34,374 nt of DNA from Deltaproteobacteria bacterium (GTDB taxonomy: Bacteria > Desulfobacterota > Binatia > UTPRO1). The DNA is taken from the NCBI GenBank assembly GCA_020848745.1, contig JADLHM010000061.1, positions 1 through 34,374 on the forward strand, given 5' to 3'. Below, piece after piece: positions 16,529 to 25,416 of the stretch. Positions within the stretch are counted from its first letter, which is position 1. Each line of letters opens with the position of its first letter. A model generated the notes under the pieces. It was not told the DNA's origin. It did not search any database and worked only from the letters and a program-made list of their open reading frames with translations. A program made the position numbers and the translations under genes.

Positions 16529-19500
16529 ATGAGCGATCGAACGCGATGGATCGGGGTCGGTTTGGCGATCGCGCTGGGGCTGGCGCCGCTCGGAATGCGC
16601 GGCGATGCGGGCGCCGACGACACCGTCGCGGCGGCGGCCGAAGCCGCGGGCGAGATCCCGGACAGCGCCCCGAAGCTCCTGCGCCAGACGCAGGCCGAGG
16701 CCGACGCCAAGAGCGTCGGCTGCCTCTCCTGTCACCAGGGCATCGAGCCGATGCACGTCTCGGGACAGGTGAACCTCGGCTGCGTCGACTGTCACGGCGG
16801 CAACGGGGGCCCGCAGGCTCGCGGAGCCAAGCCGGGCACCGCCGAGTACGCGGCGGCGCGGCAGGACGCGCACGTGGCGCCCCGGCGCCCCGACGTCTGG
16901 CGTGATCCGAAGAACCCCGACCGCATCAGCTCGGCGAACCCCGAGCGCAGCTACGCGGCGCTGAACGAGGAGTCGCCCGAATACATACGCTTCGTGAATC
17001 CCGGGGACCTGCGCGTCGCGCCGGAAACCTGCGGCGGGTGCCACCTGAACGAGGTGCACCAGGTCGAGCGCAGCCTGATGACGACCTCGGCGCTCCTCTG
17101 GGGCGGCGCCGCGTACAACAACGGCATCCTGCCGGCCAAGCGCTACATCGTCGGCGAGTCGTACACGAAGGACGGGAAGCCGCGGAAGCTCAACACCGTG
17201 CCGCCGCCGACGCCCGAGGAGCAACGCAAGGGCGTGCTGTCGTTCCTCCTGCCGCTCCCGGCGTGGAACGTCGCGCAGCCTCCCGATCCGCTGCGCGCTT
17301 TCGAGCGCGGCGGCAAGATCGACCGGTCGGTCGTATCCGAGGTCGGCAACCCGGGACTCGGCCCGCTCCCCGATCTCCCCGGCAAGCCCGACATGAAGTT
17401 CGGCACGCGCGGACTCGGGACCGATCTCCGTATCAGCGCCGGCGTGCTGAACATCCAGAAGACGCGGCTCAACGACCCGCACCTCTCCTTCCTCGGCACC
17501 AACGACCAGCCCGGCGACTACCGCTCGAGCGGCTGCACCGGCTGCCACGTGGTCTATGCCAACGACAAGGATCCCGTGCACGCCGCGTCGTACGCGAAGT
17601 ACGGACACGACGGGCGCTACTTCGGCAAGGACCCGACGATCCCGAAGGACGAGTCCGGCCACCCGATCGAGCATCGCCTGACGCGCGCGATCCCGACGAG
17701 CCAGTGCATGGTCTGCCACATGCATCAGCCGAACTCGTTCGTGAACACGTTCCTCGGCTACCAGATGTGGGACTACGAGACCGACGGACAGCTGCTGTGG
17801 TCCGCGGAGCAGCGGTACCCGACGGTCGACAAGCCGTGGCCGCTGAACGTCGCGGACTACGAGCCGATGCACGCGAGCCTCCAGCACAACCCCGAGGAGG
17901 CGGCGGCGCGCGGGCTCTGGACCGACCGCGAGTTCCTGAAGAACGTCAGCGCGCTCAACAGCAAGACCAAGGAGACGACCTTCGCCGACTACCACGGCCA
18001 CGGCTGGATCTTCCGCGCCGTCTACAGTCAGGACCGCAAAGGCAACCTGCTCGACAAGAACGGCAAGATCGTCGATCCGAACGATCCGAAGAAGTTCGAC
18101 AAGGCGGTGCACCTGAAGGACATCCACCTCGAGAAGGGGATGCACTGCGTGGACTGTCACTTCCAGCAGGACGTCCACTCGAACGGCAAGATCTACGGGG
18201 AGTATCCCGACGCGATCGAGATCGGCTGCGCCGACTGCCACGGTACGGTCAGCACCTGGGCGACCGTCACGACGAGCGGCCCGGCCGCGCCGGACGGCGG
18301 TACGAGCCTCCTCACAGGCCTCACGCCCTGGGGCGAGCGCCGCTTCGAGTGGATCGGCGGCGAGCTCATCCAGCGCTCCATGTTGGAAGAGGGCAAGGAG
18401 TGGGAGGTGCCGCAGGTCGTCGACGTGATCGACCCGCTCTCCAAGCACTACAACGAGAAGGCGCGCCTCGCGAAGACGATGCGCGCCGACGGCAAGACCT
18501 GGGGCGACGTGCCCGAGAAGGCCGAGGCGCTCGCGCACGGCACCGACACGATGTCGTGCATCTCGTGCCACACGTCGTGGGTCACGAGCTGCTTCGGCTG
18601 CCACCTGCCGCAGCAGGCGAACTGGAAGATCGCGAAGAAGCACTACGACGGCGGCGAGACCCGCAACTGGACTTCGTACAACCCGCAGGTCCTGCGCCAC
18701 GACATCTTCATGCTCGGCAGGCACAGCACGGTGAAGGGCCACACGATCGCGCCCGTCCGCTCGTCGAGCGCCGTCATCATCAGCACCACCAACGCCAACC
18801 GCGAGCGCCAGTACTACCAGCAGCCTCCCGTGTCGGCGGAAGGGTACAGCTCGCAGGCGTTCAACGCGCACTTCGCGCACACCGTGCGCGCCAAGGAGAC
18901 GCGGCAGTGCGACGACTGCCACGTCTCGGCGAGCGGCGACAACAACGCCTGGATGGCGCAGGTGCTGACGCTCGGGACGAATTTCGTGAACTTCGTCGGC
19001 CGCTTCGCGTGGGTCGGCGAGGGCGGGCACGGCCTCGAGGCCGTCGCCGTGACGGAGTGGGACGAGCCGCAGGCGGTGATCGGCTCGAACCTGCACCGCA
19101 TGGCGTATCCCGACAACTTCCAGAGCCACCTCGACCACGACCTCGAGCTGCAGGAGGCGTACGAGCACCCCGGGGTCGACCTCACGAGCCGCGCGGTCGA
19201 CGTGCAGTCGGTGCAGCTCCGCGGCGAATACCTCTACGTCGCGAACGGCCCCGGCGGCTTCCGCGTCTTCGACGTCGCCAACACCGACAACAAGGGCTTC
19301 TCGGAGCGCGTCATCACCGCGCCCGTGTCGCCGCTCGGCCAGCGCGCCTACGTGAAGACGCCGTGGGCGACCGGCGTCGCGCTCCCGACGAACCAGCCGA
19401 TCCACTACGGGCGCGAGCGCAACCCCGTGAACGAAGAGCAGCCGATGCACCCGCTCTACAAGTACGCCTACGTGAGCGACAAGGTCGAAGGACTCGTCGT

Positions 19501-20434
19501 CGTCGACGTCGACATGCTCGCCGACGGCGACCCCCGCAACAACTTCCTCGAGAAGGTGGCGAGCTTCAATCCGGACGGTGCGCTCGACGACGCGCGCTAC
19601 GTCACGATCGCGGGCGAGTACGCCTACGTCCTCTGCAAGCGGGGGCTCGTCGTCGTGAGCATCGCCGACCCCGTGCACCCGAGGATCGTGTCCGAGGTGG
19701 GCGCGCCCGACCTCGTCGAGCCCCGCGCCGTGCAGGTCCAGTTCCGCTACGCGTTCGTGACCGACGCGCGCGGTCTCCGCGTCCTCGACGTCACGAACCT
19801 CGCCGCTCCCCGCTTCGTCGCCGCGCTCGACATCCCCGAGGCGGGCGACCTCACGGTCGCGCGGACCTATGCCTACGTCCCGGCCGGATCGCAGGGCCTC
19901 GCGATCGTGGACGTCGAGCGCCCGGCCAAGCCCGTCCTCTTCCAGATGTTCAACGCCAACGGCGCCCTCGACGACACGCGCGCGGTGCGGGTCGGCGGCA
20001 CCGACGCCAGCATCTTCGCTTACGTGGCGGACGGGAAGAACGGCCTCCGTGTCCTCCAGCTCATCACCCCCGGCGAGACGCCCGGGAGCGCCGGGTTCAG
20101 CCCCGCCCCGACGCCGCGGCTCATCGCGACCCGGCACACCCACGGCCCCGCGCTCGCCCTCTCCCGCGGGCTCGAGCGCGATCGGGCGGTCGACGAGAGC
20201 GGCCACCAGGTGGCCGTATTCGGCCGGCTCGGCGCGCGGCCCTTCACCCGCTCCGAAATGGAGCGACTTTTCCTGCGCGGGGGCGAGGTGTTCACGGTCG
20301 CCAACGCCGCTCCCGGGAAGCCGCGCGCCTTCGTGCGGCCCGAGCTTCCCGAGGCGGGCATGGGGCCGATCGGTGGCCCGGTGGTGCAGCCGGCCGCGCC
20401 CGAGGAAGAGCGGCTTCTGCCCGGACGCCGCTAG
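16529..20434 (+). CDS. Decaheme c-type cytochrome with C-terminal LVIVD-repeat propeller
   Basis: A 1301-aa exported multiheme cytochrome. Signal peptide: RTRW followed by IGVGLAIALGLAPLG, cleaved near residue 30. Ten CXXCH heme sites lie at 65, 85, 168, 336, 393, 540, 567, 677, 688 and 794. The last third (about 885-1200) is a repeat domain with at least six blades such as YLYVANGPGGFRVFDV, YAYVSDKVEGLVVVDV, YAYVLCKRGLVVVSI, YAFVTDARGLRVLDV and YAYVPAGSQGLAIVDV, matching LVIVD repeats, likely a beta-propeller for partner or substrate binding. An in-frame ATG at 16487 overlaps the previous stop, but the ATG at 16529 is preferred: GGGAGGG lies 6-7 nt upstream and the signal peptide follows at once. 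The tight link to the barrel gene suggests a porin-cytochrome pair or a periplasmic or cell-surface redox enzyme. Catalytic activity is unknown. Confidence 0.9.
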   Translation: MSDRTRWIGVGLAIALGLAPLGMRGDAGADDTVAAAAEAAGEIPDSAPKLLRQTQAEADAKSVGCLSCHQGIEPMHVSGQVNLGCVDCHGGNGGPQARGAKPGTAEYAAARQDAHVAPRRPDVWRDPKNPDRISSANPERSYAALNEESPEYIRFVNPGDLRVAPETCGGCHLNEVHQVERSLMTTSALLWGGAAYNNGILPAKRYIVGESYTKDGKPRKLNTVPPPTPEEQRKGVLSFLLPLPAWNVAQPPDPLRAFERGGKIDRSVVSEVGNPGLGPLPDLPGKPDMKFGTRGLGTDLRISAGVLNIQKTRLNDPHLSFLGTNDQPGDYRSSGCTGCHVVYANDKDPVHAASYAKYGHDGRYFGKDPTIPKDESGHPIEHRLTRAIPTSQCMVCHMHQPNSFVNTFLGYQMWDYETDGQLLWSAEQRYPTVDKPWPLNVADYEPMHASLQHNPEEAAARGLWTDREFLKNVSALNSKTKETTFADYHGHGWIFRAVYSQDRKGNLLDKNGKIVDPNDPKKFDKAVHLKDIHLEKGMHCVDCHFQQDVHSNGKIYGEYPDAIEIGCADCHGTVSTWATVTTSGPAAPDGGTSLLTGLTPWGERRFEWIGGELIQRSMLEEGKEWEVPQVVDVIDPLSKHYNEKARLAKTMRADGKTWGDVPEKAEALAHGTDTMSCISCHTSWVTSCFGCHLPQQANWKIAKKHYDGGETRNWTSYNPQVLRHDIFMLGRHSTVKGHTIAPVRSSSAVIISTTNANRERQYYQQPPVSAEGYSSQAFNAHFAHTVRAKETRQCDDCHVSASGDNNAWMAQVLTLGTNFVNFVGRFAWVGEGGHGLEAVAVTEWDEPQAVIGSNLHRMAYPDNFQSHLDHDLELQEAYEHPGVDLTSRAVDVQSVQLRGEYLYVANGPGGFRVFDVANTDNKGFSERVITAPVSPLGQRAYVKTPWATGVALPTNQPIHYGRERNPVNEEQPMHPLYKYAYVSDKVEGLVVVDVDMLADGDPRNNFLEKVASFNPDGALDDARYVTIAGEYAYVLCKRGLVVVSIADPVHPRIVSEVGAPDLVEPRAVQVQFRYAFVTDARGLRVLDVTNLAAPRFVAALDIPEAGDLTVARTYAYVPAGSQGLAIVDVERPAKPVLFQMFNANGALDDTRAVRVGGTDASIFAYVADGKNGLRVLQLITPGETPGSAGFSPAPTPRLIATRHTHGPALALSRGLERDRAVDESGHQVAVFGRLGARPFTRSEMERLFLRGGEVFTVANAAPGKPRAFVRPELPEAGMGPIGGPVVQPAAPEEERLLPGRR

Positions 20435-20460
20435 CCCACCGCGACCCCGGGGAATTTCCG

Positions 20461-20479
20461 AGGCATCGCCTTTGTTTTT
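20461..20479 (+). terminator. Weak terminator-like hairpin after the decaheme gene
   Basis: AGGC-ATC-GCCT can form a 4-bp stem immediately followed by TTGTTTTT, 27 nt after the stop of the decaheme cytochrome. The stem is short, so this is a weak intrinsic terminator candidate at best. Confidence 0.3.
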
Positions 20480-20688
20480 CGACTTGCGGTGGAATTTTTC
20501 CCTCCCCTCGGACAACCGACCTCTGCTAGGGTTTCCACCAGGTCGTCGGCGTCACCGGCGATCAGTGCCGATGCCAATGATTCTGCGCAGCCAACGCTGC
20601 GGTGCGCCTTGAAGCCGCCGGCCGAGCGCTGCTAGCGCGTGGATGCTGACGTCAACGTAACCCCTTGCCGAGAGAGGAGGCCCCCATA
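20480..20688. other. Leader region of the Cys-rich secreted protein
   Basis: About 210 bp without a recognised gene. A perfect 6-bp hairpin (CGCAGC-CAAC-GCTGCG) lies at 20586-20601. The ribosome site GAGGAGG (20674-20680) sits 8 nt before the ATG at 20689. A promoter must lie here because the downstream gene has its own leader and terminator, but no clear -35/-10 pair was found. Confidence 0.35.
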
Positions 20689-23055
20689 ATGACGACCGGT
20701 CGAACCCGAGCGTCCATACTCGTTGCCGCGCTGGTCGCGGTCGCGCTGTCCGCGTCGTCCGCCGCCGCGCAACTGAGTGGCGACCGCCTGAAGTGCGTGC
20801 TGGCGAGCGCCAAGGCCTCCCAGAAGTACACCATCGGGAAGTTGAAGGTTCTCCAGAAGTGCAAGAACACGCACCTGAAGGACGGCACCTGCCCGATGCC
20901 GGATGGCGGCGCCCTCGCGAAGCTCGAAGGCAAGCTGTCGAGCGCGATCGGGAAGGCGTGCGCGCTCACGCCGACCGACTTCGGCCTGATGGGCTTCCCG
21001 GGGCCGTGCACCGATCCCAATCCGGGCGACGACTTCACGACCGCGGACCTGCAGCTCTGCATGCAGACCGCGCACGACGCGTTCGTGGCCGCGACGATGG
21101 ACCTCATGTACGACGCGACCGTGCCCGGTCCGCTCGGCGGCGATCTCAAGTGTCAGGCCGAGGTCGCGAAGCAGACGATCGGCTTCTCCTCCTGTGTCCT
21201 CAAGAGCGTCTCGAAGTGCCGGGACGCGCTCCTCAAGGGCAAGCCGCTCGGTGTTCCGCCGGACTACTGCGCCACCAACGATCCCAAGACGTCCGCGGCG
21301 ATCCAGAAATGCAACGACAAGCTCACGGCGGGCATCGCGAAGAAGTGCACCAATGCGCAGGTGTCCACGCTGAAGGTGTGCACGCCGGATCAGACGGACG
21401 CCGCGAGCGCCGCGACCTGTCTCGTCGATCAGGCGACCGTCTCGCTGGACGGGACCGAGATCACGGTGCCTCCCGATCTCATCGACTACGAGTACGCGGT
21501 GCGCGGCGGCCTCTGCGGCGACAACGTCGTGAACAATTTGAACGAGGAGTGCGACGGGATCGACGACTCGGTCTGTCCCGGCCAGTGCGGCACGCCGACG
21601 ACCCCCGATGGCTTCTTCGCCTGCCTCTGCAAAACCAAGCCCCGCATGGTGATCGAGGAGTGGGCCGACGTCGGCTCCGACACCGACAACGGGTGGACGG
21701 GGCTGAGCGCGGACGGCTCGGTGGTCGAAGGGGGCGGATTCCTCGTCGACCTCTACGATTGCGACATGAGCGGCCTCTGCAACGCCGGGCCGAGCTGCAG
21801 CGTGGCGCCGCACTCGTCCTGCGCCGTCCCGGACAGCGCTCCTTCGGGGACCACTTCGGACTCGGTCTGTGCGGGTCTCGGCCAGGGGACGTGCCGCAAA
21901 GAGCGCACGGCCAACGGGCCGCACTGTTTCATGGACATCAACAAGAAGTGCGACGTGAAGAAACTGAAGGATCCCGTCTGCGACGCGCCGGGCGACTTCT
22001 GCGCGTTGAGTCCCCACGCCGCTCCGGTGGCGCAGGTGGCCGGCGGCATCGCCGTCTGCAACGTCAGCACCATCAGCGAAGACGTCGTCGGCACCGTGAA
22101 TCTCGTGGACGGAACCTCGACGCTCAAGGTCCGTCAGCGGGCCGTCACGCATCAGGGCATCACGCAGGAGAAGCCCTGCCCGATGTGCGGCGGCTTCTGC
22201 GGCATCAACCGGAGGCCGTGCACGGTCGATGGGGATTGCGATCCGGGCTTCGGGCCGTGCATCAACGAGCCGGTCTGCAGCGACGGTGCTCGCAGGGACA
22301 AGGCGTGTCGGCGCACCGCGCCCTTCGGCGGCGCCGTACCGCCGTTCGGTGTCACCAGCGTCGACTGCCCGCCCGATACGGGCTTGCTCACGGCCGACAC
22401 GGGCATCGGCCTCGACATCAACGCCAACCGGACCACGGGCACGACGACGTTGCTGCCGAGCTTCAACTGTACGGGTGTGGGGTGGACTGGTAAGGCCTGC
22501 CTCGGCGGCACGAGCGAGGGCCGGCCGTGCACCGTGGCCTCCGAGTGCCCGGGCGGCACCTGCACCGGGCAGTGCTTCTGTTCCGGCCAGCTACGTCCGA
22601 ACGCGTGTGGCAAGGCTTGCGTCGGTGGCGCCAACGATGCCCTGCCGTGCACCGACGATTCGGAGTGCGACCCGCCGAACGGCTTCTGCCACGCCGGCGA
22701 CTGTCGCGCCGACCCGTCGGACCTGGACTCTAACCAGGAAGGCGCGTGTACCAACGAGACCGATCCGCACGACCAATATTGCGTCCAGACCCCGCAGTGG
22801 GGATGCCTGACCGACGCCCAATGCCAACCCTCGCTGGCGTGCCCGTTCTGTGTCGCCGGCGATACCTGTCAGTTCCGCAAGCGTGCCTGCTCCGTGAACA
22901 GCGGCATCATCCGCATCGGAACGCCCGGTACCGTCACTCGCGAGACCGGGGCGATCTATTGCGTGCCGAGCAACTCGCCGACCATCAACCAGTCGGCCGG
23001 CTTCCCGGGCCCGGGCGCGTTGATCCAGCGCGAGACGATCCACGTCACGCCGTGA
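20689..23055 (+). CDS. Large secreted Cys-rich repeat protein
   Basis: A 788-aa exported protein with signal peptide MTTGRTRASILVAALVAVAL, cleaved near AAA-Q. The N-terminal part (about 30-260) is Lys/Cys-rich and helical (SGDRLKCVLASAKASQKY, VLQKCKNTHLKDGTCP, KCRDALLKG). Near residue 280 a CGDNVVNNLNEECDG motif recalls the Cys-rich repeats common in myxobacterial surface proteins. The C-terminal third has repeated modules of the form C-x-G-G-x5-7-P-C-T-x3-E-C (CLGGTSEGRPCTVASEC, CVGGANDALPCTDDSEC). Many paired Cys point to disulfides outside the cytosol. No catalytic domain or heme motif is seen, so the function is unknown. An excellent SD (GAGGAGG) fixes the start, and a strong terminator follows, so it is a monocistronic unit. 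Confidence 0.82.
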   Translation: MTTGRTRASILVAALVAVALSASSAAAQLSGDRLKCVLASAKASQKYTIGKLKVLQKCKNTHLKDGTCPMPDGGALAKLEGKLSSAIGKACALTPTDFGLMGFPGPCTDPNPGDDFTTADLQLCMQTAHDAFVAATMDLMYDATVPGPLGGDLKCQAEVAKQTIGFSSCVLKSVSKCRDALLKGKPLGVPPDYCATNDPKTSAAIQKCNDKLTAGIAKKCTNAQVSTLKVCTPDQTDAASAATCLVDQATVSLDGTEITVPPDLIDYEYAVRGGLCGDNVVNNLNEECDGIDDSVCPGQCGTPTTPDGFFACLCKTKPRMVIEEWADVGSDTDNGWTGLSADGSVVEGGGFLVDLYDCDMSGLCNAGPSCSVAPHSSCAVPDSAPSGTTSDSVCAGLGQGTCRKERTANGPHCFMDINKKCDVKKLKDPVCDAPGDFCALSPHAAPVAQVAGGIAVCNVSTISEDVVGTVNLVDGTSTLKVRQRAVTHQGITQEKPCPMCGGFCGINRRPCTVDGDCDPGFGPCINEPVCSDGARRDKACRRTAPFGGAVPPFGVTSVDCPPDTGLLTADTGIGLDINANRTTGTTTLLPSFNCTGVGWTGKACLGGTSEGRPCTVASECPGGTCTGQCFCSGQLRPNACGKACVGGANDALPCTDDSECDPPNGFCHAGDCRADPSDLDSNQEGACTNETDPHDQYCVQTPQWGCLTDAQCQPSLACPFCVAGDTCQFRKRACSVNSGIIRIGTPGTVTRETGAIYCVPSNSPTINQSAGFPGPGALIQRETIHVTP

Positions 23056-23076
23056 TCGTCTGACGCCTCATTGTGA

Positions 23077-23118
23077 CGAGGGGGCCGGTCCCGTACGGGA
23101 TCGGCCCCCTCGCGTTTT
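23077..23118 (+). terminator. Strong intrinsic terminator
   Basis: A 17-bp stem with a 2-nt loop: CGAGGGGGCCGGTCCCG, TA, CGGGATCGGCCCCCTCG, with one G-T wobble, followed by CGTTTT. It lies 22 nt after the stop of the Cys-rich protein gene and is the clearest terminator in the window. Confidence 0.88.
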
Positions 23119-23233
23119 CGCCACGGGGCGCCCTCGGATCGGTTGAGGGGATGGCACGTCAGCGGCATCAATTTTCCTACGTGTTCAACCACTGATGATG
23201 CATGTCGTTCTTTACGGCGGCGCAGCGTATGTG

Positions 23234-23260
23234 CAAACTCGGATCTGTAATCCTAGTTTG
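23234..23260. promoter_or_regulatory. Inverted repeat upstream of the AAA/DUF4143 ATPase gene
   Basis: CAAACTCGGAT, a 5-nt spacer CTGTA, then ATCCTAGTTTG: 11-bp arms with one mismatch, ending 30 bp before the ATPase start. It sits in AT-richer sequence than its surroundings. It could be an operator, an attachment site or the end of the acquired unit. Confidence 0.5.
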
Positions 23261-23290
23261 CTTGCGTGAGGGGGTCCCCCCTGATAACGC

Positions 23291-24526
23291 TTGCCGGGCG
23301 TGGCGCGGTTTCGTGATCGCACTGCTCGCGTCGTCCTCGAAGAGGCCGCCCGGACGTTTGCGGCTGTCGTTCTGACCGGACCACGTCAGTCGGGGAAGAC
23401 CACCCTGGTGCGCGAGCTGTTCGGTGCGACCCATCGCTATTGTTCGCTCGACGACCCGGCGCTTCTCATGCGCGCGTCGGCGGATCCCAGCCTCGTTCTG
23501 CAGCAGTTCCCGCCCCCCGTCATCCTGGATGAAATTCAGTACGCGCCGATGCTCTTGCCGGTGGTGAAGCGTGAAATCGATCGCAGGCGCGCGGTGAAGG
23601 GGCAGTTCGTGCTGACCGGATCGCAGGTTTTTCCGCTCATGGCCGGAGTGAGCGAATCGCTTGCGGGTCGCGCGGCGATCTTGTCGCTGTTGTCGCTCTC
23701 GCTGCGGGAGTCCGTTGGTCTGCCCGACGGGGAGCGGTCGTGGCAGGACCTCCTCGGTACGGGCGCGGCGCCGCCGCGTCTCACGGGGGCGGTGCGGCTC
23801 AGCGAACAATTGCTGCGAGGCGGGTATCCCGAGGTGGCACTCGAGCCCGCCATGGTGCCGCGGCTCTGGCACGCAGCCTACGTACAAACCTATCTCGAGC
23901 GTGATGTCCGGGCGCTCCGAGCCGTCGGAGACCTCGGTGACTTCCAGCGCTACCTGACGGTGGTGGCGTCGCGCACCGGTGGGTTGATGAACCTCGAGGA
24001 GCTCGGACGCGATCTCGGACTGGACGGCAAGACCGTCCGCGCGTGGCTGGCGGTACTGGAGGCGAGCGGGCAGGTGCTGGTGCTGAAGCCGTACCACGCC
24101 AACGTCGGCAAACGCCTCGTCAAGCGGCCCAAGGTTTACTTCCTCGACAGTGGAACGTTGGCGTTTCTCCTGGGCGTCGATCGGCCGGAGCTGCTGCTCT
24201 CAGGGATCGCCGCGGGGCCCATGTTCGAGAGCGCCGTCCTCGGCCAGCTCCACCGTCTCCTCGTTCATCGCGGTCATCTGAGCCGGCTCTATTTCTGGCG
24301 CACGAGCGCCGGACATGAGGTCGACTTCGTGCTGGAAGACGGCCCGACGCTCATCCCGATCGAGGCGAAGCTCACGACGGCCCCGACCCCTCGCGATGCG
24401 TCCGGCATCGAGCGGTTTCAGGCGCTGTTCGGGAAGCGCGCGGGCAAGGGGTATGTCGTGTGTCTCTGTTCCGAACGCCATGCACTGACGCGTGGGGTGG
24501 AGGCGATCCCGCTGGGCGCGTTCTGA
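23291..24526 (+). CDS. AAA-type ATPase with DUF4143 domain
   Basis: A 411-aa member of the common but poorly understood ATPase/DUF4143 family, widely found as accessory genes. Walker A is GPRQSGKTT (30-38), Walker B VILDEIQ (77-83), with a FVLTGSQ sensor-like strand near 107. The central part has a winged-helix-like segment (GLMNLEELGRDLGLDGKTVRAWLAVLEASG). The C-terminal DUF4143 part has FWRTSAGHEVDFVLE and LIPIEAKLT, a D...ExK pattern like PD-(D/E)XK nucleases; whether it cuts DNA is unknown. The start is TTG at 23291 or GTG at 23300, and homology does not decide. It stands alone between the terminator and the VapBC pair, with an inverted repeat in front, consistent with horizontal acquisition. 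Confidence 0.85.
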   Translation: MPGVARFRDRTARVVLEEAARTFAAVVLTGPRQSGKTTLVRELFGATHRYCSLDDPALLMRASADPSLVLQQFPPPVILDEIQYAPMLLPVVKREIDRRRAVKGQFVLTGSQVFPLMAGVSESLAGRAAILSLLSLSLRESVGLPDGERSWQDLLGTGAAPPRLTGAVRLSEQLLRGGYPEVALEPAMVPRLWHAAYVQTYLERDVRALRAVGDLGDFQRYLTVVASRTGGLMNLEELGRDLGLDGKTVRAWLAVLEASGQVLVLKPYHANVGKRLVKRPKVYFLDSGTLAFLLGVDRPELLLSGIAAGPMFESAVLGQLHRLLVHRGHLSRLYFWRTSAGHEVDFVLEDGPTLIPIEAKLTTAPTPRDASGIERFQALFGKRAGKGYVVCLCSERHALTRGVEAIPLGAF

Positions 24527-24653
24527 ACCGCGCGGGTCGTTCGCGGAGCGCTGCGAGCGAGCCGCCGTGTAGACGTCGGATTCGAGCAGGGCCCGCAAAC
24601 AGCTCGGAGGCATTTTCAGCGCAAGAACGGAGTCGCCCGACGCAGAAAGGCTT

Positions 24654-25073
24654 TCACAATGCCCGGACCACCTCCAAGCTGAACTCGCGCACGCGTCGAA
24701 TGGCTCGGAAGTCGTCGCCGTCCGCCGTACAGAGGGTGGCTCCGAGCTGACGGGCCGTGAGGGCGATGAGCACGTCGTTTACGAGGGATGCCCGGCTCAC
24801 CTCGCGTCCAGTCATTCGTAAGCCCTGAAGGACGAGCCCCGCGTCGTCGAAGACCGTCGGGGAGGGAGCAATCAGTCTCTCCGCCGCGGCATGCGTTCGG
24901 GCGAGCTGATCGAGCAGACGTCGCGCCGGCCGCGTTCGCGCTCCTACCCGGAGCTCCATCTGGACGACCGCGCTCAGGTGCCGGACGAATCCCGGGCCGA
25001 TCATCAAAGCCTCGTGCCGCCCGCGATTGAACCAGTCCACGTAGAGATTGGTGTCCAGAATCACTTTCGTCAA
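24654..25073 (-). CDS. vapC: VapC-type PIN-domain ribonuclease toxin
   Basis: A 139-aa PIN-domain protein, the usual VapC length. The acidic metal-binding residues are visible: D7 in VILDTN, the Glu in VVQMELRVG, the Asp in NDVLIALTARQLGA, and Asp residues in CTADGDDF. VapC toxins are Mg-dependent endoribonucleases that cut tRNA or rRNA when free of antitoxin. The ATG start overlaps the stop of the upstream antitoxin gene by 4 nt (ATGA), the standard toxin-antitoxin arrangement. Convergent with the DUF4143 ATPase gene, leaving 127 bp with nothing recognisable. All key residues look intact, so it is probably functional; the RNA target is not readable. Confidence 0.9.
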   Translation of the reverse strand: MTKVILDTNLYVDWFNRGRHEALMIGPGFVRHLSAVVQMELRVGARTRPARRLLDQLARTHAAAERLIAPSPTVFDDAGLVLQGLRMTGREVSRASLVNDVLIALTARQLGATLCTADGDDFRAIRRVREFSLEVVRAL

Positions 25074-25261
25074 CGTCGGAACACGTCGTCGAAGCCGCCG
25101 ACGTTCCTGCCGCGCTTGAGGACGCGGATCAGACGCTCTTCCGCGAGCACCATGTCGAGGGCTCGTTCCAGGGTTTCCTGCTCGGTCTTGGTGCCGAGCG
25201 CTCGGCGCGCCTGGTCGATCTTGCGCTGATCGAGCTTGAGGTGCTTATGGCGTATCGTCAT
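25070..25261 (-). CDS. vapB: VapB-type antitoxin
   Basis: A 63-aa antitoxin. The N-terminal part (MTIRHKHLKLDQRKIDQARRALG) looks like the DNA-binding and dimerisation half of VapB proteins, with helix TEQETLERALDMVLAEER. The C-terminal tail (RGRNVGGFDDVFRR) would neutralise the PIN domain. The ATG at 25259-25261 is chosen; a GTG at 25265-25267 would add two residues. It precedes vapC with a 4-nt overlap. VapB-VapC complexes usually repress their own promoter, and a short palindrome lies just upstream. Confidence 0.82.
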   Translation of the reverse strand: MTIRHKHLKLDQRKIDQARRALGTKTEQETLERALDMVLAEERLIRVLKRGRNVGGFDDVFRR

Positions 25262-25268
25262 GTACACA

Positions 25269-25279
25269 ATCTAGTAGAT
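25269..25279 (-). promoter_or_regulatory. Palindrome at the vapBC promoter, possible operator
   Basis: ATCTA-C-TAGAT (minus strand) is a perfect 5-bp inverted repeat around one base, 8 nt upstream of the vapB ATG. It overlaps TACTAG/TAGATT, the most likely -10 region, with TTGCGG further upstream. It is a plausible VapBC autorepression site. Confidence 0.35.
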
Positions 25280-25416
25280 CGTGAACACCGACCGCAACGC
25301 GATTCCGGCGGTACCGATACGAGCATCGGCTGCTGCGAGAGACCCGGGATCTCGAGCCCCCGAAGAGCATCCTCGGGGGCGGCACATCAGCGGGGGGATC
25401 ACGCCCACTACGCCCG

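Noticed and set aside
16451-20515. A 1354-codon open frame on the minus strand, antisense to the decaheme cytochrome
   Set aside because: Arg/Val/Asp/His-rich low-complexity translation without domains. The plus-strand frame has ten heme motifs and a propeller. It is a shadow of GC-rich coding sequence.
25356-25380. Hairpin GCCCCCGA...TCGGGGGC between vapB and the c554-like gene as a terminator
   Set aside because: The stem is real, but neither strand has a T-tract after it, so an intrinsic terminator is not supported. It may still help rho-dependent ending.
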